The notes below the pieces were generated by a model. That model saw nothing but the letters and a program-made list of their open reading frames with translations. It searched no databases and was not told the origin of the DNA. A DNA stretch of 64,000 bases, taken from positions 124,001-188,000 of the forward strand of contig CANGHH010000006.1 of the NCBI GenBank assembly GCA_947453725.1. The letters run 5' to 3'. This DNA comes from Betaproteobacteria bacterium (GTDB lineage: Bacteria; Pseudomonadota; Gammaproteobacteria; Burkholderiales; Burkholderiaceae_C). A program made the translations under genes and the position numbers. This document shows, piece after piece, positions 19,203-28,355 of this stretch (the first letter of the stretch is position 1; every line of letters begins with the position of its first letter).

Positions 19203-19942
19203 CGCACCGCCCCCTTCATGCGCTGCAGGTAGGACGATGCGTCGCGAGCCATGGCGGGCGCCGAACGCTCGAAGAACCTCAGCACGTAGTCCAGGCTGAC
19301 GTCGCCGGCCGCCAGCACGAACTGGTCGCTGGCGATGCACATGCCGGCGGCGCAGGGCTTCGATGCGGCGCCCTCGCGCACCAGCACGAACGAAGGCGTG
19401 CGGACGATCGAGAAGCGGTCGAAGGCCTGCGGGTCGATCTGCACGGCGACCTGGCGGTTGCCGATCAGGCGCTGCATCCGCTCGACCGTGTCGCGAAGCG
19501 AGCCGTTGACGAATCCGCGCAGCACCAGCGTGGCCCGCGCGCGAGACGCCTGGTCCAGCAGCCGGGTGATCGTGGCTTCGGGCATCGCGAAGCTGACGAA
19601 GACCAGCAGGCTGGGCCCGGAGGCTGTACCGAGAACCGGCTTGTCCGCCTGCGCATCGAATCCCTTGGCCAGCGCCTCCAGATCGACAGGCGTCCTGGTC
19701 GCAGGTAGGGGCAGCGCGTCGATACGTGGCGTCGAAGGTACGGGAACGCGGGCCAACTCGGCGTCGGTGGGCATCGGGTGCTGCTGGCGCGCGCGCTCGA
19801 TGTCGGCGTCCGTCACTTTGGGCAGGGTCTGGCCGAGAGCCGCGCTCTGAAGCACCAGCGCCGCAGCGGCACAGAGCACTGCGCGTGTGGTCCGGCGGCG
19901 GGCGAGGAGGCGGGCCAGAAGGCGGCGGTCAGTAGCCCACAC
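19199..19942 (-). CDS. trbC: Type-F conjugative pilin assembly protein TrbC
   Basis: A 247-residue periplasmic protein with an N-terminal export helix (TTRAVLCAAAALVLQSAALGQ) and a thioredoxin-like TrbC domain (LLVFVSFAMPEATITRLLDQA, VLRGFVNGSLRDTVERM, VQIDPQAFDRFSIVRTPSFVLV). TrbC interacts with TraW and TraU during pilus assembly in F-like systems. Gene overlaps by 14 bases with traU upstream and by 4 with traN downstream. Confidence 0.92.
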   Translation of the reverse strand: MWATDRRLLARLLARRRTTRAVLCAAAALVLQSAALGQTLPKVTDADIERARQQHPMPTDAELARVPVPSTPRIDALPLPATRTPVDLEALAKGFDAQADKPVLGTASGPSLLVFVSFAMPEATITRLLDQASRARATLVLRGFVNGSLRDTVERMQRLIGNRQVAVQIDPQAFDRFSIVRTPSFVLVREGAASKPCAAGMCIASDQFVLAAGDVSLDYVLRFFERSAPAMARDASSYLQRMKGAVR

Positions 19943-20963
19943 AGCAGTTCCGCTTCCTGAACAGCATGAAGGCGAAGTCCTCGCCGCGGACGGGGTACTC
20001 CTTGCCGGCGCCCCAGACGATGGTGCTGCGGCCGAAGGGCTGGCAGCAGCGGCCCCCGTCCTTCACGGTGTTGGCCACCGGGTAGGTGAGCTGGGTCTTG
20101 TAGGCGGTCTTGTCCATTGCCGGCAGGAAGTAGGGGCCGCACAGCCCCGGCTTGCCATGCCAGCCCCAGGCCAACAGCTCGCGGTGCATCTTGGCGGTGA
20201 GGCGCTGCGCGATCAGGGCCGCCGTGCGGACGCCGCCCATGTGGTACGGCACGTGGCCGTCGAGGGGGTAGATGCCGCCCTGGCACCCGGCGCACCAGAA
20301 CATCTCGGCAATGCCGAACCCTGCGGTGGCGGCCACGCAGTCGGCGGCGCACGCCGCTACGGCAATGGGGTTCGCGAAGAGCACCGCCTCGGGGTTGAGG
20401 ATCAGCGTCAGCTCGTCGTCGTTCCACAGCGGGTCGACCTCGGTCAGGTAGGCTAGGTCGAACGAGCCCCGTTCCAGGCAGGGGAAGTCGGTCACCACCT
20501 CCAGCCAGTAGAGGACCGGGTTCACGTAGAAGTGCGCCTGGTAGAAGCTGCCGCCGTCGCCGTCCCCCTCCGCCCGCGTGAAACGCGCGGCCGCCGGGGC
20601 CGAGATGCCCGGGTCGAGGTCGATGCCGCCCAGCGACGCCAGGCAGAACGGTTTGCGCACCGCCTCCACGTGGCGGGCAGGTTCCCAGAAGCCGATGGAC
20701 AGGCCGATCGTCGGGTTGACGCCGCAACTGCAGACCGGGCTCGACGGGTTGGCGATGTCCTCCTGCCCGTCGACGTTGGCGATCGTCGCACTGCCGATGC
20801 TGATCGGCAGGATGCAACTCCAGCAGATCTCGGTGATGGGATTAGGGAAGCGGCCGGTGCAGGTCAGGCTGTCGGCGGCGTGGGAGAGCGCGGGCAGCAG
20901 GCCAGCGGTCAGCGCCAGCATGATCGCGAGCACGAAGTGGCATCTTGGGCGGCAGAGCTTCAT
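19929..20963 (-). CDS. traU: Conjugal DNA transfer protein TraU
   Basis: A 344-residue periplasmic, cysteine-rich protein required for DNA transfer and pilus assembly. It has a signal peptide (LAIMLALTAGLLPALSHAAD) and typical TraU blocks: CTGRFPNPITEICWSCILPISIGS, PVCSCGVNPTIGLSIGFWEPAR, and a Cys-containing C-terminus (KDGGRCCQPFGRSTIVWGAGKEYP). The cysteines are consistent with a disulphide-rich fold served by the DsbC and TraF proteins in the operon. It overlaps traW by 4 bases. Confidence 0.94.
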   Translation of the reverse strand: MKLCRPRCHFVLAIMLALTAGLLPALSHAADSLTCTGRFPNPITEICWSCILPISIGSATIANVDGQEDIANPSSPVCSCGVNPTIGLSIGFWEPARHVEAVRKPFCLASLGGIDLDPGISAPAAARFTRAEGDGDGGSFYQAHFYVNPVLYWLEVVTDFPCLERGSFDLAYLTEVDPLWNDDELTLILNPEAVLFANPIAVAACAADCVAATAGFGIAEMFWCAGCQGGIYPLDGHVPYHMGGVRTAALIAQRLTAKMHRELLAWGWHGKPGLCGPYFLPAMDKTAYKTQLTYPVANTVKDGGRCCQPFGRSTIVWGAGKEYPVRGEDFAFMLFRKRNCCVGY

Positions 20964-21589
20964 GGCAGCCCCACCTCGTCGACGCGCAGCCGTTGGCCTT
21001 CCTGCGAGACCAGGGCCGGGACCTGCCGGATGCCGAAGCGCCGAGTCAGGGTGCCCTGCTGGTCGAAGTACACAGCCACCCGCCAGGCCCTCATCAGGTC
21101 CAGGTAGGAGCCACCGGTGAGGATGGGCTTGACCTTGCCGCCGTAGCTGGCGATCAGCTCGCGTGCCCGCGCGACCTGGCGTTGGTCCCGGGCGTCGAAG
21201 AACAGCAGGCGCTTCGACAGGGAAACCACCTCAAGCGGGTTCTTGCGCGTGCCCGCGGCGAACAGCAACCGCCCCTGGGCGTCGACGAGGTTGCGGTCCA
21301 GCGTGAAGGTCGGATCGATGTAGAAGGTGCGCGGGCCTTCAGTCGCACGCAGGCCTGCCACGGGTTGGGGTCGCTTCACGGCGTCGATGCCACGGGACTG
21401 CGCCTCCTGCATCAGGCGCTGCAGTTCGCCGCTGCGTTCCTTGTCGCGCAGGCGCTGCTCGATGAAGTTCAGCAGATGCGGCTCGGCGATGCCGTAGGTG
21501 GGCCCCAGCGTGCCGAGGTCGGCCGCGCCCGCAAGCGTCGGGAGCAGGGCCAAGCCGAGTGCGGCGCAGGAGGCGACGACCGGAATCAT
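20960..21589 (-). CDS. traW: Type-F conjugative transfer system protein TraW
   Basis: A 209-residue periplasmic protein with a signal peptide (VASCAALGLALLPTLAGAADLG). Family blocks include LGTLGPTYGIAEPHLLNFIEQRL, RTFYIDPTFTLDRNLVDAQGRLL and the C-terminal VAVYFDQQGTLTRRFGIRQVPALV. TraW acts with TrbC and TraU in pilus assembly. It overlaps the upstream small exported gene and the downstream traU by about 4 bases each. Confidence 0.93.
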   Translation of the reverse strand: MIPVVASCAALGLALLPTLAGAADLGTLGPTYGIAEPHLLNFIEQRLRDKERSGELQRLMQEAQSRGIDAVKRPQPVAGLRATEGPRTFYIDPTFTLDRNLVDAQGRLLFAAGTRKNPLEVVSLSKRLLFFDARDQRQVARARELIASYGGKVKPILTGGSYLDLMRAWRVAVYFDQQGTLTRRFGIRQVPALVSQEGQRLRVDEVGLP

Positions 21590-21966
21590 CGTGAGGCCCG
21601 CCGTTCACAGGCGATCCGCTGACCCAGCTGGGCCAGGGTGGCGCTGTCGCGCAGGTGGCTCGCCCGGATCATCGCCATCAGCATCGGATCACCGTCGCCG
21701 TCGGACATCGCCCGCCGAAGGTCGGCGGTGGCCAGCTGCCGGCCGCAGCGTTGCTGGTAGGCCTGCAGGTAGGCCCTGGCGCCTTGTTCGGCCGCCGGCG
21801 CAATCTGGGCCAGCAGGCCGAGGTAGTCGGCCATCGGTATGTCGTCGGCCACCGATGGCGCTGATGCGGCAGATTCGGCGGCGGGTGCGGCGCCGGCCGC
21901 CCCGCATGCCAGCGCGGCGCTGAATGCCGCGGCCTGGGCTGCACTGCGGACGATGGCGCTCTTCAT
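21586..21966 (-). CDS. Small exported protein between S26 peptidase and traW
   Basis: A 126-residue protein with a signal peptide (AAQAAAFSAALACGAAGAAPA), a low-complexity Ala/Ser linker, and a helical C-terminal domain with two cysteines (YQQRCGRQLA, RIACERRAS). It ends by a 4-base overlap with traW and starts 10 bases after the peptidase gene. No family recognised; probably a periplasmic accessory of the pilus assembly complex, by position. Confidence 0.72.
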   Translation of the reverse strand: MKSAIVRSAAQAAAFSAALACGAAGAAPAAESAASAPSVADDIPMADYLGLLAQIAPAAEQGARAYLQAYQQRCGRQLATADLRRAMSDGDGDPMLMAMIRASHLRDSATLAQLGQRIACERRASR

Positions 21967-21975
21967 CGCACGCCC

Positions 21976-22539
21976 TCAGAACAACGGCACCACGGTGCCC
22001 AGCACCTGCTCGGCGCGCACCAGACCGCTGGCGCGATAGCGCGAGTCGAAGGAGTCGGCGCTCGTGCCCTGCACGTAGTAGTGACCCGGCGGGATCACCG
22101 TAGGCGCAATCGGGTCGAGCGGCCGCCGGTCGAAGGCATGGGTCTTGGCGGTGCCGACGACCTGGCCGTTGATCGCCACCGTTCGCCCCGAGACCGTCAC
22201 GGTGTCGCCGGGCAGGCCGCGCACGATCTTGAAGAACGGTTGCCCGCTGAGCCCCGGATAGTCGGTGCGCGCCTCCCCGGCGAACGCAAAGACGATGTAG
22301 TCGCCACGCTGCAGGTCGTGCTGTCCGTAGTGCATCACCGCGACGCTGTAGGGCAGGCTCGGCGTCCAGTTGAACAGCACCGGCACCCGTGGCGTCGGGT
22401 CGACGAACAACCGGGTGTACGCAAAACCCCAGACGGCAAAGATCGGTACGTAGAGGAACCAGCGGCCGCGCATGTGCCGCAGGAACTCGGCGAACTGGCC
22501 CACGAACTTCCCCATCAGGCGGGATAGCGTGCTGGTCAT
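21976..22539 (-). CDS. S26-family signal peptidase of the conjugation system (TraF/TrhF type)
   Basis: A 187-residue protein with one N-terminal membrane helix (WFLYVPIFAVWGFAYTRLFV) and an S26/TraF-like peptidase fold. The serine side (FNWTPSLPYSVAVMHYG) and the general-base region (FFKIVRGLPGDTVTVSGRTVAINGQ) are both visible, with Lys in PFFKIVRGLPGD as likely base. Such peptidases process the pilin or other exported transfer proteins in R391/SXT and IncHI-type F-like systems; F itself uses host LepB. The serine motif departs from the common SM-P form. Overlaps trbI by 4 bases. Confidence 0.85.
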   Translation of the reverse strand: MTSTLSRLMGKFVGQFAEFLRHMRGRWFLYVPIFAVWGFAYTRLFVDPTPRVPVLFNWTPSLPYSVAVMHYGQHDLQRGDYIVFAFAGEARTDYPGLSGQPFFKIVRGLPGDTVTVSGRTVAINGQVVGTAKTHAFDRRPLDPIAPTVIPPGHYYVQGTSADSFDSRYRASGLVRAEQVLGTVVPLF

Positions 22540-22904
22540 GGCGCCTCCACCTTGCGGCGCAACTGGGCCGTCAAGTCCACCGTGCGCGGCGTCGGGCCGG
22601 CAACGGCGCTCTTGAGCACCACCAGGCAGCCGCATTCCCGGGGCAGCTCTTCCAAGGCGAGCGGGAGGCGCTGGGAGAAGGTGCGTGCCATCGCGAACGC
22701 CTTGTCGCGCTCGCCCTCGGACCCGGCCTTGGTGAGGATCTGCGTGAACTCGGCTTCCTTCTGGCGATAGACCTCCCCAACATCGACGACACCGACGCGT
22801 TGCGCGGGTCGCACCACCATCTGGTCGTAGGCGGCAAGCGTGCCGAACACGATCAGCAAGGCGAATGCGGCATTGAGCAGAAGCGCCTTCATACCGTCCT
22901 TCAT
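22536..22904 (-). CDS. trbI: Type-F conjugative transfer system protein TrbI
   Basis: A 122-residue inner-membrane protein with a single N-terminal anchor (MKALLLNAAFALLIVFGTLAAYDQMV) and a periplasmic domain containing VGVVDVGEVYRQKEAEFTQILTKAG, a TrbI hallmark that places it in a SurA/OmpH-like helical fold. TrbI affects pilus retraction in F. Its ATG overlaps the traC stop by 4 bases. A large open frame in another register across this area is a shadow. Confidence 0.88.
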   Translation of the reverse strand: MKDGMKALLLNAAFALLIVFGTLAAYDQMVVRPAQRVGVVDVGEVYRQKEAEFTQILTKAGSEGERDKAFAMARTFSQRLPLALEELPRECGCLVVLKSAVAGPTPRTVDLTAQLRRKVEAP

Positions 22905-25465
22905 ACCTGATGCCCCCGTCGCCGCAGCAACTCGGCGATGGCCTCGTCGATGCCCAGGCCCTGCGCGCGCAGTTCGTCGATGGGTGCGTTGTCCTCGAGC
23001 TTGTTGGAGAACAGCAGGTGCGTGGCAGGATCGAGGATGTTGCGCGCCACGCCTTCGCCCACTGGCGAAGAGATGTAGACCTCGGAGAACACACCGGGCT
23101 CGGTGCGCAGCGAATTCAGCAGCCGCTTCTTCGGCTCGTCCATCGACAGGCGCCCCTTGCGGTCGAGCATCTCGATCGACTCTGGTTTCTGCCGCAGCAG
23201 GAATACCCAGTCGGAGCAGTTGAAGGCGGCCTCCATCTGGGCCGAGCCGTAGTAGTCGTCGGCGCTCTGGGTGGCGGTGCCCAGCGATCCGCCGTACTTG
23301 CGCGCGCGCCGGGCCGCCTCTTCCACTACGGCCGCCTTGACCGGGTCGTCGGCGCCGATGTCGCCGAGCTGCTGCTTGAGCTCGTCGATGAAGAGCACCT
23401 TGCGCCGGTTGCGCGTCAGGTACATCTCGCCGGTGATCTGGTGCAGCAGCAGGATGTTGACCACCGCGTGCAGGTCGGGCCGGCGCTTCAGCTCCTCGTT
23501 CTCGATGACGACGAAGTCGTTCGCGAAGTCGATGTTGTTGCGGCCCTCGAAGAAGCGCTCGTACTGGCCGCCCCGCGCATACGGGTTCAGCATGATCGCG
23601 AGGTCCTTGATGCGCGGGTCGTTGATCGCGCCGAGTTCCTCGATGGTCCCGCCCTTGAAGGCGTCGCGCAGCGCGGTCACCGTCAGGTCGTTGCCGTGGG
23701 CCTTGAACAGCTTGAGCACCATCGCCGAGATGGCCTTGTACTGAACCTCGTCCAACGGCCGCGACATCGAGGCCATCTTGGAGATGGCCGGCACCAGCAT
23801 GTCGATGTCCTCGTTGATGTCGACGATGTGGGTGAACGGGTTCAGGCAGATGTCCACATCGGGCTTGAACTCGATGTAGGTGCCCTTGGCCTTGCGGCAC
23901 AGCTTCTCGAAGGAACGTCCGAGGTCCAGCATCCAGACCTTGGCATCGATGGCGCGGTAGGACCACGCCATCTCGTTCATCAGCACCGACTTGCCCGACC
24001 CGGGCGCGCCGATGATCGCGAAGTTGTAGTTGCCCAGGTCGTTGTCGAAGATGTCCAGCGTCATCAGCTGGCCGCGTCGGCCGCCGAACACCAGCGCCGG
24101 TGTGCGCGTGCCGCGCCACTCGGCGATCAGCGGCGCCAGGTGGATCGCGTTGGCCATCGTCTTGCGCGAGACCCGGCGCATCTTCGCCAGGTCCTTGTGG
24201 AACTTCTCCGACAACGTCATCGGCAGGCTGGCCAGAAGCGCCTGCCGGTGCATGTAGACGTCGGCATTGAGCTGGAAACCCCGGCCGCGCCAGATGGCGT
24301 TGGCGGTCTCCTGGGCGGCCACGGACTTGCCCGGCGTCGAGAAGATGGCGAGCTGGTGGTACAGGCTGACCAGGCTGCTGCCGATGTCGATGGCGTTGGC
24401 CGCCGCCGTCCAGTCCTGCAGCTTCTTGCCGACGTCCGGCATCACGTCGGCCATCTTGCTTTTGGCGTTCTGAGTCGCGCGCACGTGGTTGGCGGTGACG
24501 ACCGACTTCATGACGTTCGGGTCGAGCACGTGCACGCCCATGGTCAGCAGGAAGGGTGCGCTGTACTGGAGCGCCGGCTGCATCAGGTCGCCGATCAGCG
24601 AGCCCATCTGCCAGAGCGCGAAGCGCTCGGGGAAGGACTTGATCGAGTAGAAGCGCGCCTCGAGAACGTCCGCGCCGCCTTCTTTCCACAGCCGCAGACC
24701 GGCCGGGTGCGGGTCCTGGATGGTGTCGAAGTCGACGATCTGGTCGCGGATCTCGCGGCCGTCGTCGTAGTGGAGGTTGGGCGCGTCGGTCTGCGAGACG
24801 CGGTCGGGGTTGGTGAACAGCGCGCACCAGTTGATCAGGTCGGCTGCATCGCAGACGCGGTTGGGCAGCGAGGCCGAGCGCAGCGTGGACGACATCGACT
24901 CCCGCAGAGCCATCAACGCGTCGCGTCGGGTCAGGTCCTCGGCGTCGGCGGTGACTGCCACGCTCATCATCAGCCTGAAGTCGCGGATCGTGTAGTGAAA
25001 GCCGGCCGTCAGCGACTGCTGCGCACCCTGCAGCAGGTGGCCGACACGCTGGCGTGCCAGCCGGTGGAAGAGGTTGTCGTTGCGCGCCGGGCGGCCCCAA
25101 TGCTTGGCCTTGTCGGCCTGGTCGGTGTCCTCGACGCGCAGGTTGGCGTAGCGGCGCAGTTGCTCGCGCACGTGGGGTGACGCGAACAGGTGGAACTGGA
25201 TGCCGGTGCCGGGCGGGCAGGTCGAGTACAGCGAGATCAGCACCTCGGCCATGCGCTCGTCGGCGCCGGACTGCGGCATCACCTCCAGCATGAAGCCCAC
25301 GCTGTCGCGGTTGACGAACAGCTTCTCGGCGGCCAGGTAGGCGGAGTAGGGCAGCCAGGAGGCGAACTGCTCGGCCGGTGAGTCCATGGCCTGACCAAAG
25401 CCGATCCATGCGGACCGTGCCGCTTGCGGCGCCGGTGGGCGGGCAGATGTGTGCGGGAAGGGCAT
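22901..25465 (-). CDS. traC: Conjugative transfer ATPase TraC (VirB4 family)
   Basis: An 854-residue cytoplasmic, membrane-associated ATPase that energises pilin extraction and pilus assembly. The N-terminal TraC_F domain (FVNRDSVGFMLEVMPQSGADERM) is followed by the RecA-like motor with Walker A GAPGSGKSVLMNEM near residue 490, Walker B VLFIDELKQQ near 690, and TATQSADDYY and VFLLRQKPESIEML in the C-terminal half. I prefer the ATG at 25465, 8 bases after GAGGA and just past the traV stop, over the upstream ATG at 25501 which would overlap traV. Confidence 0.95.
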   Translation of the reverse strand: MPFPHTSARPPAPQAARSAWIGFGQAMDSPAEQFASWLPYSAYLAAEKLFVNRDSVGFMLEVMPQSGADERMAEVLISLYSTCPPGTGIQFHLFASPHVREQLRRYANLRVEDTDQADKAKHWGRPARNDNLFHRLARQRVGHLLQGAQQSLTAGFHYTIRDFRLMMSVAVTADAEDLTRRDALMALRESMSSTLRSASLPNRVCDAADLINWCALFTNPDRVSQTDAPNLHYDDGREIRDQIVDFDTIQDPHPAGLRLWKEGGADVLEARFYSIKSFPERFALWQMGSLIGDLMQPALQYSAPFLLTMGVHVLDPNVMKSVVTANHVRATQNAKSKMADVMPDVGKKLQDWTAAANAIDIGSSLVSLYHQLAIFSTPGKSVAAQETANAIWRGRGFQLNADVYMHRQALLASLPMTLSEKFHKDLAKMRRVSRKTMANAIHLAPLIAEWRGTRTPALVFGGRRGQLMTLDIFDNDLGNYNFAIIGAPGSGKSVLMNEMAWSYRAIDAKVWMLDLGRSFEKLCRKAKGTYIEFKPDVDICLNPFTHIVDINEDIDMLVPAISKMASMSRPLDEVQYKAISAMVLKLFKAHGNDLTVTALRDAFKGGTIEELGAINDPRIKDLAIMLNPYARGGQYERFFEGRNNIDFANDFVVIENEELKRRPDLHAVVNILLLHQITGEMYLTRNRRKVLFIDELKQQLGDIGADDPVKAAVVEEAARRARKYGGSLGTATQSADDYYGSAQMEAAFNCSDWVFLLRQKPESIEMLDRKGRLSMDEPKKRLLNSLRTEPGVFSEVYISSPVGEGVARNILDPATHLLFSNKLEDNAPIDELRAQGLGIDEAIAELLRRRGHQV

Positions 25466-25475
25466 CGCGCGGTCC

Positions 25476-26120
25476 TCACTCGTTGCCGTCGGTACGTCCA
25501 TCAGGGCGGCTTGCAGGTGGCACCAGACCCGGCAGAAGGCTCTCGGCGGACGGCAGGCGGGGCGCTCCCTTCAGGGGTGGTGGCGCGGTGGCGCCGTCCT
25601 TCGGGTCAATGGCCGGCCCTGTGCCGCGCGGCGGCGGGCGCAGCGGTGCATAGGCTTCCCGGATCTGGCGCTGGGCGTGCTCGATCAGCCACTGGCCGCT
25701 GTCGATCTGCACGTACACGTAGCCCTGGTCGTAGAGGTCGCGATCCGCGTCTTCCCAGGGCTTGAACCACAGCCGCAGAATGCGCGCTGAGGAGCGTAGA
25801 GGCGTCGACAGCGGACCCAGCGAGCCGAAGGCGGTGCTGGCGCTTGCCGGGCCCGGTGGCAAGGCCCGCGTGCCCGGCGCGGGTAGCGCGGCTGAGCCGT
25901 TCGTGGACTCTGGCGCCGCTGAACGGAGTCGCTGGCTCGGCAGGTTGTCTTGGATCGCGTTGGCGTAGGTGCCGGAGACCGAGTCGCATGTGACCCCCTC
26001 CGGGGCCTTGCATGCATAGTCGGAACTGCCGCTCAGCCCCGACATGTTCGCGCAGCCGCCGAGCGCGACAGCGGTGACGGCGAGGCAGTTCCGCCAGGGC
26101 GATGCACACATCGCGTTCAT
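25476..26120 (-). CDS. traV: Type-F conjugative transfer outer-membrane lipoprotein TraV
   Basis: A 214-residue lipoprotein of the F-type outer-membrane core complex, working with TraK and TraB like VirB7. The lipobox is [10 protein letters not shown] near residue 23, and the TraV signature [26 protein letters not shown] follows with two conserved cysteines. The C-terminal region is proline-rich and low complexity. It overlaps dsbC upstream by 4 bases and ends 10 bases before the preferred traC start. Confidence 0.92.
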   Translation of the reverse strand: MNAMCASPWRNCLAVTAVALGGCANMSGLSGSSDYACKAPEGVTCDSVSGTYANAIQDNLPSQRLRSAAPESTNGSAALPAPGTRALPPGPASASTAFGSLGPLSTPLRSSARILRLWFKPWEDADRDLYDQGYVYVQIDSGQWLIEHAQRQIREAYAPLRPPPRGTGPAIDPKDGATAPPPLKGAPRLPSAESLLPGLVPPASRPDGRTDGNE

Positions 26121-26953
26121 GGCCGCACCTCCGCGACTTGCCTCAGCCGTGCTTCGAGCACGCTGCGATCGACATAGCCGTCAGTGCGAGACCCGTCGGC
26201 CCAGACCAAGGTCGGTGTGCCTTGCACGCCCAGTCGGTGCGCCAGCGCGAGGTTGCGGTCCACCGGGTGATCGCAGGCCGCTGCCACGCTCAGCATCGAG
26301 GCATCGCCCTGGAGCATGAAGCGATGCCAGGCCTGTTCACGGTCGGCCGCGCACCAGATGGCGACCGGCCGGGCCTGCCCCTGGAACGGCACCAGGAAGG
26401 TGTAGATCGTGACGTCGTCCAGGCCGGCCAGCTCCGGCTCCAGCCGGCGGCAGTACGAGCAGCCCGGGTCGCTGAAGACGGCGATCCGCCGCCGTCCGGT
26501 GCCGCGCACGGTCTTGATCGCGTCACTGAAGGGCAACTGGTCGAAGACGAGTGGCGCCACGGTGCTGACCGACTGCGTGGCAATGCCGTCTGGCCCGGCC
26601 CCTTGCACGGCGCCTTGCGCCGCGGCAGCCGCAGCCACGAGTTTGGGCCCCGTCAGGTCGCGCATCGTCTGCGTGTCGAACACGCGGCCGAAAAGGAAGT
26701 AGCGCGGGTTCTTCGCGGCCACGTAGGCCACGTTGCTGTTCATCCAGACCTCGTAGACGCCATCCACCGGTGAGCGCGTCACCTGACTGAACTGGGTTCC
26801 GGGGTGGGCCTTCTTCAGCGCCGCCAGCAGGCGGGCCTCATCCGGTGTTGCAGCGAACGCCGCGGCGCCGGACACGCCGGCCGCGATTGCGCAAAGGACA
26901 CGCAAGAGCTTCTGGCGCCGCAGGGGGCGGCGCGCCTGTTCAGTAGTTGCCAT
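26117..26953 (-). CDS. dsbC: Conjugation-associated disulphide isomerase DsbC
   Basis: A 278-residue periplasmic thiol-disulphide isomerase. It has a signal peptide ([20 protein letters not shown]), an N-terminal DsbC dimerisation domain, and a thioredoxin domain with the active site [16 protein letters not shown] and cis-Pro segment [13 protein letters not shown]. Its likely clients are the cysteine-rich TraN, TraU, TraH and TraV proteins of the same operon. The ATG at 26953 lies inside the end of traB (14-base overlap). Confidence 0.92.
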   Translation of the reverse strand: MATTEQARRPLRRQKLLRVLCAIAAGVSGAAAFAATPDEARLLAALKKAHPGTQFSQVTRSPVDGVYEVWMNSNVAYVAAKNPRYFLFGRVFDTQTMRDLTGPKLVAAAAAAQGAVQGAGPDGIATQSVSTVAPLVFDQLPFSDAIKTVRGTGRRRIAVFSDPGCSYCRRLEPELAGLDDVTIYTFLVPFQGQARPVAIWCAADREQAWHRFMLQGDASMLSVAAACDHPVDRNLALAHRLGVQGTPTLVWADGSRTDGYVDRSVLEARLRQVAEVRP

Positions 26954-28355
26954 CGTCGGAAGCCTCCTGGGTGCGGTCGTAGGGCGGGGCGTCGGACCGA
27001 GAGCCGCGATCGGCGTTGCCCGCCATCGGCACATCGATGCGCACGCCCTTGGTGATGACGACATCGATCTCGCGGCCGGCATCGACCTCGATCACGGGGA
27101 AGGTGTTCTCGGCCAGCTTGATGTAGTACTGGGCCAGTCGGTCCAGCGCCCGGCCGACACCGGCGCCCAGGCCCGCGCGGTACGCGTCGGCGCCGGAGGT
27201 GCTGGCGATGGTCCCGAGCGCGGAGGTGCTGTAGCTGGTTGACGAGGTGGCCAGGCCCTGGCCGATGCCGCTGACCACGCCGGCCAGAAGCGCGTTGGCG
27301 AGCATCTGGCCCTGCTTGGTAACGAGGCGGCCGCGCATGCCGACCTTGCCGTCTTCGCCGTAGACGCTGCCCTGGATCTTCACTTCCAGTGCCGCGCCAT
27401 CGGAGCGCACGCACGACAGGTTCTCTGTGCGCAGGTAGGCACGCTCGGAACTGATGTCGCCGTAGCCGGCGGCGATCACGAAGCAGTCGCGGTACGCGCC
27501 GCGGAAACGGTTGGGCAGCACCGAGTTGTCGGACAGTCGGATCAACACCGGGTGCGGGTTCGACTGCGACTGCCCGCCGGTCGGCGCATCCAGACCACCG
27601 AGCAGCGTGCCGCGAGTGAAGCTGACGGGCAGGAAGGTGGAAACCGTGCGTGGTTCGGCCGACGAACTGGCAGCGGCCTGTGAGCCGTTGGGGGCGGGTG
27701 GTGGGACAGACCTGTCGACGAGGGTCACGCGACTCAGAACCGGCGCCACTGGCATGGGCATCGAAGGCGCCATCGGCATGTTGGGCTGTCCCGGCGGAAT
27801 CGCTGAGGGAGACAGCGGCCGACCGGCGGCAAGAGAGGACGTTGTGGGTGGCGGTGGCAACGGCAGGCTGGCCGCGGGCGGCAGAGTGACCGGAGGTTGC
27901 AGTGGCGGCGCGGGCAAGGCCGGTGCCTGCGCGGCCTGCGCCGCGGAGGTCAGACGCTGCTCCAGGTCCGAAAAGCGCTGCATCGTGCGCGCCTCGAACG
28001 CCTGCCGGTCCTTGTTGAGCCGACCCTGTTCCTCGCGCTCGCTCTCGTACTGGGCCAGCTTGCTGCCCGCGGTGCCGACCCACTGGTCGACCGGGTTGAC
28101 CTGCTGCCCCGGCGGCATCACACCGATGTTGGTCACCGTGCCGAGGGTGCCGGCGGGTGACTTGGCGATCTTGTCCTTCGCCCCGTTGTCCGTGAACGCG
28201 AAGATCAGCCACAGCATGCCGACGCCGCCCAGCAGGATGGCGCCCAGCATCGCGTACTGGCGCTGCTTGGGTGAAAGCCGCTCGAGCGCCGCCCTGAACG
28301 CGCCCTTCACCGTGCCTGTTGCCGAGGCCGCAGCGTTGACTAGCGGCGCGCTCAT
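26940..28355 (-). CDS. traB: Conjugal transfer protein TraB (VirB10-like)
   Basis: A 471-residue inner-membrane protein spanning the periplasm and joining the TraK/TraV outer-membrane core. It shows one N-terminal membrane helix ([21 protein letters not shown]), a coiled-coil and proline-rich periplasmic linker ([23 protein letters not shown] region), and the C-terminal beta-barrel domain with [18 protein letters not shown] and LTTKQGQML-type strands, then a helical antenna ([25 protein letters not shown]). The length equals F TraB (475). It overlaps traK by 4 bases. Confidence 0.94.
   Translation of the reverse strand: MSAPLVNAAASATGTVKGAFRAALERLSPKQRQYAMLGAILLGGVGMLWLIFAFTDNGAKDKIAKSPAGTLGTVTNIGVMPPGQQVNPVDQWVGTAGSKLAQYESEREEQGRLNKDRQAFEARTMQRFSDLEQRLTSAAQAAQAPALPAPPLQPPVTLPPAASLPLPPPPTTSSLAAGRPLSPSAIPPGQPNMPMAPSMPMPVAPVLSRVTLVDRSVPPPAPNGSQAAASSSAEPRTVSTFLPVSFTRGTLLGGLDAPTGGQSQSNPHPVLIRLSDNSVLPNRFRGAYRDCFVIAAGYGDISSERAYLRTENLSCVRSDGAALEVKIQGSVYGEDGKVGMRGRLVTKQGQMLANALLAGVVSGIGQGLATSSTSYSTSALGTIASTSGADAYRAGLGAGVGRALDRLAQYYIKLAENTFPVIEVDAGREIDVVITKGVRIDVPMAGNADRGSRSDAPPYDRTQEASDDGNY

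Noticed and set aside
17463-19232. A 589-residue plus-strand open frame
   Set aside because: Antisense to traN, which has a signal peptide and conserved cysteines.
22910-25180. A 756-residue plus-strand open frame
   Set aside because: Antisense shadow of traC; composition and Val/Ala/Asp-rich sequence are typical of reverse-strand GC-rich frames.
22536-25409. A 957-residue minus-strand frame running through traC into trbI
   Set aside because: Only its last part is real (trbI); the rest is the wrong register of traC, which has the Walker motifs.
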